Assembly: GCF_034931045.1 (NCBI RefSeq)
Contig: NZ_JAYGHH010000017.1
Location: forward strand, 1-64,000
Length of the DNA stretch: 64,000 bases
Origin: Nodularia sp034931045
Lineage (GTDB): Bacteria; Cyanobacteriota; Cyanobacteriia; Cyanobacteriales; Nostocaceae
Direction of reading: 5' to 3'
The notes under the pieces were generated by a model. It had not been told where the DNA came from, did no database searches, and saw only the letters and a list, made by a program, of their open reading frames with translations. Below, one piece after another: positions 60,801 to 64,000 of this stretch. The position numbers and the translations under genes were made by a program. Within the stretch, counting starts at the first letter, position 1. Each line of letters opens with the position of its first letter.

Positions 60801-62719
60801 AAGTTTTTAAATCAAATTGATTTCCAATACAAGCTGCTATTTTTAAAATATTCTGCGTTATTTCTGGCAGTTTTTTCAGTTGTGCTGACATGAATTCTAC
60901 TACATCATTGGACAGTGATAATTCCTGAACTTTGCTGATATCACACTGCCAATTTCCACATTCCCATACAAATTTAATTAGTCCATTTTCATAAATTAAC
61001 TTGAGAAATTGCGTGCTAAAAAATGGATTGCCCTGGGTTTTTTGATAGATTAATTGTGTTAATTGTTGAGAATTTCCTAATGTACAATTTAGGGTATCTG
61101 CCACCAATTGATTTAAACTATCGTTACTTAGGGGAGCTAGGTTAATAGTATTAATTGTGGCTTTTTCTTTCTTAATTTTCTCCAAGGTTAACATTAAAGG
61201 ATGAGCCGCAGATACCTCATTATCTCGATAAGCACCTATTAATAATAAATATCCTCCTAATTCACTCATCAGCAATTGGATTAACTTTAAAGATGATGAA
61301 TCTGCCCATTGTAAATCGTCTAAGAATATTATTAATGGATGTTCTTTACTTGTAAATACCCGCACAAATTTTGGAAATAATAAATTGAACCGATTTTGGG
61401 CAGAGATTCCAGATAATTCTATTACTGGTGGTTGTTTACCAATGATTATTTCTAGTTCATGAATGACTTCAATAATTACCTGTCCATTTTCCCCAACTGC
61501 TTCTAATATTTTGCTTTTCCATAACTGAATTTGTTCCTGATTTTCTGTTAATAGTTGACCCATTAAATCTCGGAATGCTTGTACAAAGGCATTAAAGGGA
61601 ATATTTCTTTGAAATTGGTCATATTTTCCTTTAATAAAATAACCTCGTTGCCTCAAAATCGGTTTGTGAACTTCGTTTACTACTGTTGTTTTTCCAATGC
61701 CTGAAAACCCAGAAATTAACATCATTTCTGTTGCTCCTGTACTCACTCTGGTAAATGCTTGGAGCAGCGTTTTTACTTCTTCTTCTCTGCCATATAATTT
61801 GTCAGGGATAATAAATCTATCGCTAATATCCCTTTGGGCAATGGGGAATTCTGCAATTTTATCTGTTGCTTGAAGTTGCTGCTGGCATTGTTCCAAATCG
61901 TACCTTAGACCCAATATACTTTGATAGCGGTCTTCTGCATTTTTCGCCATTAATTTGCTAATTATTGCGGAAACTACTGTCGGAATTTGGGGGTTAATTT
62001 TATGTCCTGGGGTAGCTGTTTTAGCAATATGGCAATGTACCAACTCCATGGGGTCGTTTGATGAAAAAGGTAGTTCTCCTGTGAGTAGTTGATAGAAAGT
62101 TACACCTAATGAATAAAAGTCACTGCGGTAGTCAATGCCCCNNNNNNNNNNNNNNNNNNNNNNNNNNNNNNCTGCCTGTTTGTTCTGGGGAAATGTAAGG
62201 CAATGTTCCTTCTAAAACATTAGAATTTAATAAGGTTTGTGTTTCTCGTGGTAGCAAAGACGCAATGCTAAAATCTATTAATTTAATTTTTTTTGTTTGA
62301 GGATTAATTAAAATATTGTTAGGTTTGATATCTTTGTGAATAATGGAATTTTGAGATAAAACTTCTAAACTATTGGTAATCGCTATGGCAAGGGGAAAAA
62401 ATTCCTGTAAAGATTTTTCTTGTTGTCTAAAATAATCTTTTAAAGAAATTCCCCCAAAATCTTCCATGATTAAGGCGTAAGCATTTTGGCAGGGTTCTAG
62501 GGTATAGACTTTGATAATTAGGGGTGAATTGAGATTTTTGGCAATAATATATTGATTGCGAAACTGCACTAGTTCATGGAAGGTAGGATATGGATTTCTG
62601 AGCATTTTGATAGCTACTTTTGTGTTGTCAATCTTTCGACAACCCCGATAAATCAAGGTTCGGGAACCATTGTAGAGTTGCTCGCAAATGTCATACCCAG
62701 CAATATTCACCTTAGCCAT
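57814..62719 (-). CDS. Giant Ser/Thr kinase - AAA ATPase - GAF - histidine kinase
   Basis: One gene split only by a run of 30 Ns. The N-terminus (62719 to 62172) is a Ser/Thr kinase with VAIKML (Lys), IIHKDIKPNNILIN (catalytic loop, HKD in place of HRD) and IDFSIASL (DFS rather than DFG). After the gap comes GIDYRSDFYSLGVTFYQLL, then an AAA ATPase (ISGFSGIGKTTVVNEV), a long helical TPR-like region, a GAF domain (NLGANKAALILQTEENLILV) and a histidine kinase with GVAHEINNPVNFIYAN (phospho-His). This is the HstK-like architecture of cyanobacteria. If the gap is really 8 nt, the gene is exactly 1628 codons. Confidence 0.88.
62142..62171. other. Assembly gap (30 Ns) within the giant kinase gene
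   Basis: 30 unknown bases in the middle of the kinase domain, between ...SPEQTG and GIDYRSD. As written they shift the reading frame; the true length must be 2 modulo 3 for the gene to stay open. Confidence 0.98.
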
Positions 62720-63028
62720 ACTCTTACCCTAATATTTTCCCAATTTTTAATGCCAGTAGCGATCTCTAACTTACCACAGTAGATTTACTGTTGATGAATC
62801 CAATTACAAAATTCAACTTAAAAGTTATTTGTATTGGCTCAATAAGTAGGGGGAGTGGAGAAAAATAAAGTCAGAGAGGGACAAGCAATATAAATAAGTG
62901 GGCGTAAATAAAGTTAACTGGTGCGGGTCGTCATTGGTCATTGGTAAGGATTTTGCGCTGTTTACTTTTCGTTTAGTAGAATATAAAAGTGGTGGAGTAT
63001 TTTTGATTGGCAATTCCCTTAACCATAG
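62720..63028. other. Intergenic region
   Basis: 309 nt with no gene. The left part is the upstream region of the giant kinase. A GTCATTGGTCATTGGTAAG microsatellite motif is seen at about 62930-62948. Confidence 0.6.
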
Positions 63029-64000
63029 CTACGAAATCACCTGATGGATGGAATTTAATAATTCATCAGCAGTAAAAGGCTTTGCCAAAAATCTTTGAAT
63101 CCCTGTCACAGTCCCTTGTGCTAAAGCCTCAGCAGAAGCCAATCCACTCATAGCAATAATTTTTACCTGCGGGTTCATAATTTGCAAAGTGCGAATTGCT
63201 GTGACTCCAGACATTGATGACATCATCATATCCATCAACACTAGGGAAATTTCTTGTTGGTGCAGGGTATAAAGTGTGAGAGCTTCAATTCCATTCTGGG
63301 CAATTAATACCTTGTAGTTGTGAATCTCTAATGTGGTTTTAGTAATTTGCGTAATTGCTACTTCGTTATCTACAACTAAAATTAATTCCCCGTTTCCTGT
63401 GGGCAGTTTGACTTGATCTACTATGGGTGCAGTAATGCTCTCATCACTGGGGAGATAAATTTTAACTTGGCTACCAACTCCTACTTGGCTGGATACGTCT
63501 ACAAAACCACCGTAACTGTGAATAATATCAATAGATAAACCTAAGTTACTAGTACCTTGACTTTGTTTTTTAGGAGTGAAGAATGGTGTAAACATTGTAT
63601 CGATGATTTCTGGAGTTATGCCAACTCTAGTATCACTAACTGTAATCAATACATAGTTACCAATTTTTGCATTTACATGATTTTTTGTGAAATTTTGATC
63701 GATTAAAACTTGAGTTCCAGAGATGTCAATTTTACCACCTTGAGGCATGGCATCACTGGTATTAACTAATAATTTGATCAAGATTTCATGCAGCTGGGTT
63801 TGATTTCCCTGAACTAATTCTATGTCTGAAGATAGATTAATATTAATTTCGATAGATTTAGGCAATATGTTTTTGATTGTTTGCTCTACATTTTTCATGA
63901 GATGTGGAACTGACACAATTGAGTTTTGAACTTGAAAGTTGCTGGTAAATGACTGAATTTGTTGGGCTAAATCAGTTCCTCGTTTAGTATTAGTTTCCAA
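63029..64000 (-). CDS. Hybrid histidine kinase, 3' part (runs off window)
   Basis: The 5' end is beyond 64000. The available 323 residues comprise the end of the dimerisation region, an ATPase domain (ILIKLLVNTSDAMPQGGKI as the N box, VSDTRVGI, and GTSNLGLSIDIIHSYGG as the G box, where the expected Gly-x-Gly is partly altered) and a C-terminal receiver domain with VLMDMMMSSMSGV (phospho-Asp) and RFLAKPFTADELL (Lys). Its sensor domains are outside the window. The receiver fused to the kinase C-terminus suggests a phosphorelay. Confidence 0.85.
   Translation of the reverse strand: METNTKRGTDLAQQIQSFTSNFQVQNSIVSVPHLMKNVEQTIKNILPKSIEININLSSDIELVQGNQTQLHEILIKLLVNTSDAMPQGGKIDISGTQVLIDQNFTKNHVNAKIGNYVLITVSDTRVGITPEIIDTMFTPFFTPKKQSQGTSNLGLSIDIIHSYGGFVDVSSQVGVGSQVKIYLPSDESITAPIVDQVKLPTGNGELILVVDNEVAITQITKTTLEIHNYKVLIAQNGIEALTLYTLHQQEISLVLMDMMMSSMSGVTAIRTLQIMNPQVKIIAMSGLASAEALAQGTVTGIQRFLAKPFTADELLNSIHQVIS

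Noticed and set aside
62132..62719. Separate short Ser/Thr kinase gene
   Set aside because: The frame is cut only by the 30-N gap; sequence continues in the same domain on the other side.

Overview
The window looks like a chromosomal segment of a filamentous, probably heterocyst-forming cyanobacterium (Nostocales). HIP1 octamers (GCGATCGC) are scattered throughout, intergenic spaces carry the heptamer/octamer tandem repeats and small palindromes typical of this group, and several cyanobacterial families are present (Ftn2/ZipN, DUF4912, DUF2301, DUF4349, the HstK-like giant kinase). Housekeeping genes (cysS, ilvC, pdhA, aspS, dnaK, murF, tRNA-Lys) argue for chromosome rather than plasmid. I cannot name the species.

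Layout. (1) 1-6.1 kb is a scrambled accessory island: decayed IS1380-like and IS4-like transposase fragments, a DUF6714 gene, a truncated DUF4157 (eCIS core domain) protein, a proline-rich toxin-linker-like fragment, and two full copies plus one 3' fragment of an unrecognised ~235-aa gene. It reads as the recombined tail of a secreted-toxin/immunity locus. (2) 6.3-21.3 kb is ordinary chromosome: the TldE/TldD protease pair, a CREST-like membrane protein, an AI-2E/PerM-type transporter, cysS, a His-rich CobW GTPase, a SagB/ThcOx nitroreductase-like protein, a DUF4349 lipoprotein, an aldo/keto reductase, ilvC and two membrane or secreted unknowns. (3) 21.7-34.9 kb: tRNA-Lys(TTT), a mutarotase, pdhA, the division protein Ftn2, DUF4912, DUF2301, SAM hydrolase (DUF62), a 52-aa peptide, PRC-barrel/DUF2382, an SLH protein and aspS. 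(4) 35.5-43.8 kb: an FkbM methyltransferase whose stop codon lies inside a MITE, a second methyltransferase, a glycosyltransferase next to a sugar-binding lipoprotein, dnaK and murF.

(5) 44.6-54.4 kb is the most distinctive region: nine consecutive same-strand genes with the topology of a complete type IV secretion/mating channel. In order they are VirB2-like pilin, VirB3-like, VirB4 ATPase, VirB5-like, VirB6/TrbL-like, two VirB8-like paralogues, VirB10-like and VirB9-like. The order and the lack of VirB11 fit the cyanobacterial MPF_C class. No relaxase, coupling protein or integrase lies in the window, so this may be an orphan chromosomal secretion channel or one arm of an integrative element. 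Inverted copies of a GAATTACG-type repeat flank most of it. (6) 54.7-64 kb: a secreted beta-solenoid-like protein, an EnvZ/OmpR-type histidine kinase and response regulator, a giant Ser/Thr kinase-ATPase-GAF-histidine kinase broken only by a 30-N assembly gap, and the 3' part of a hybrid histidine kinase running off the window end.
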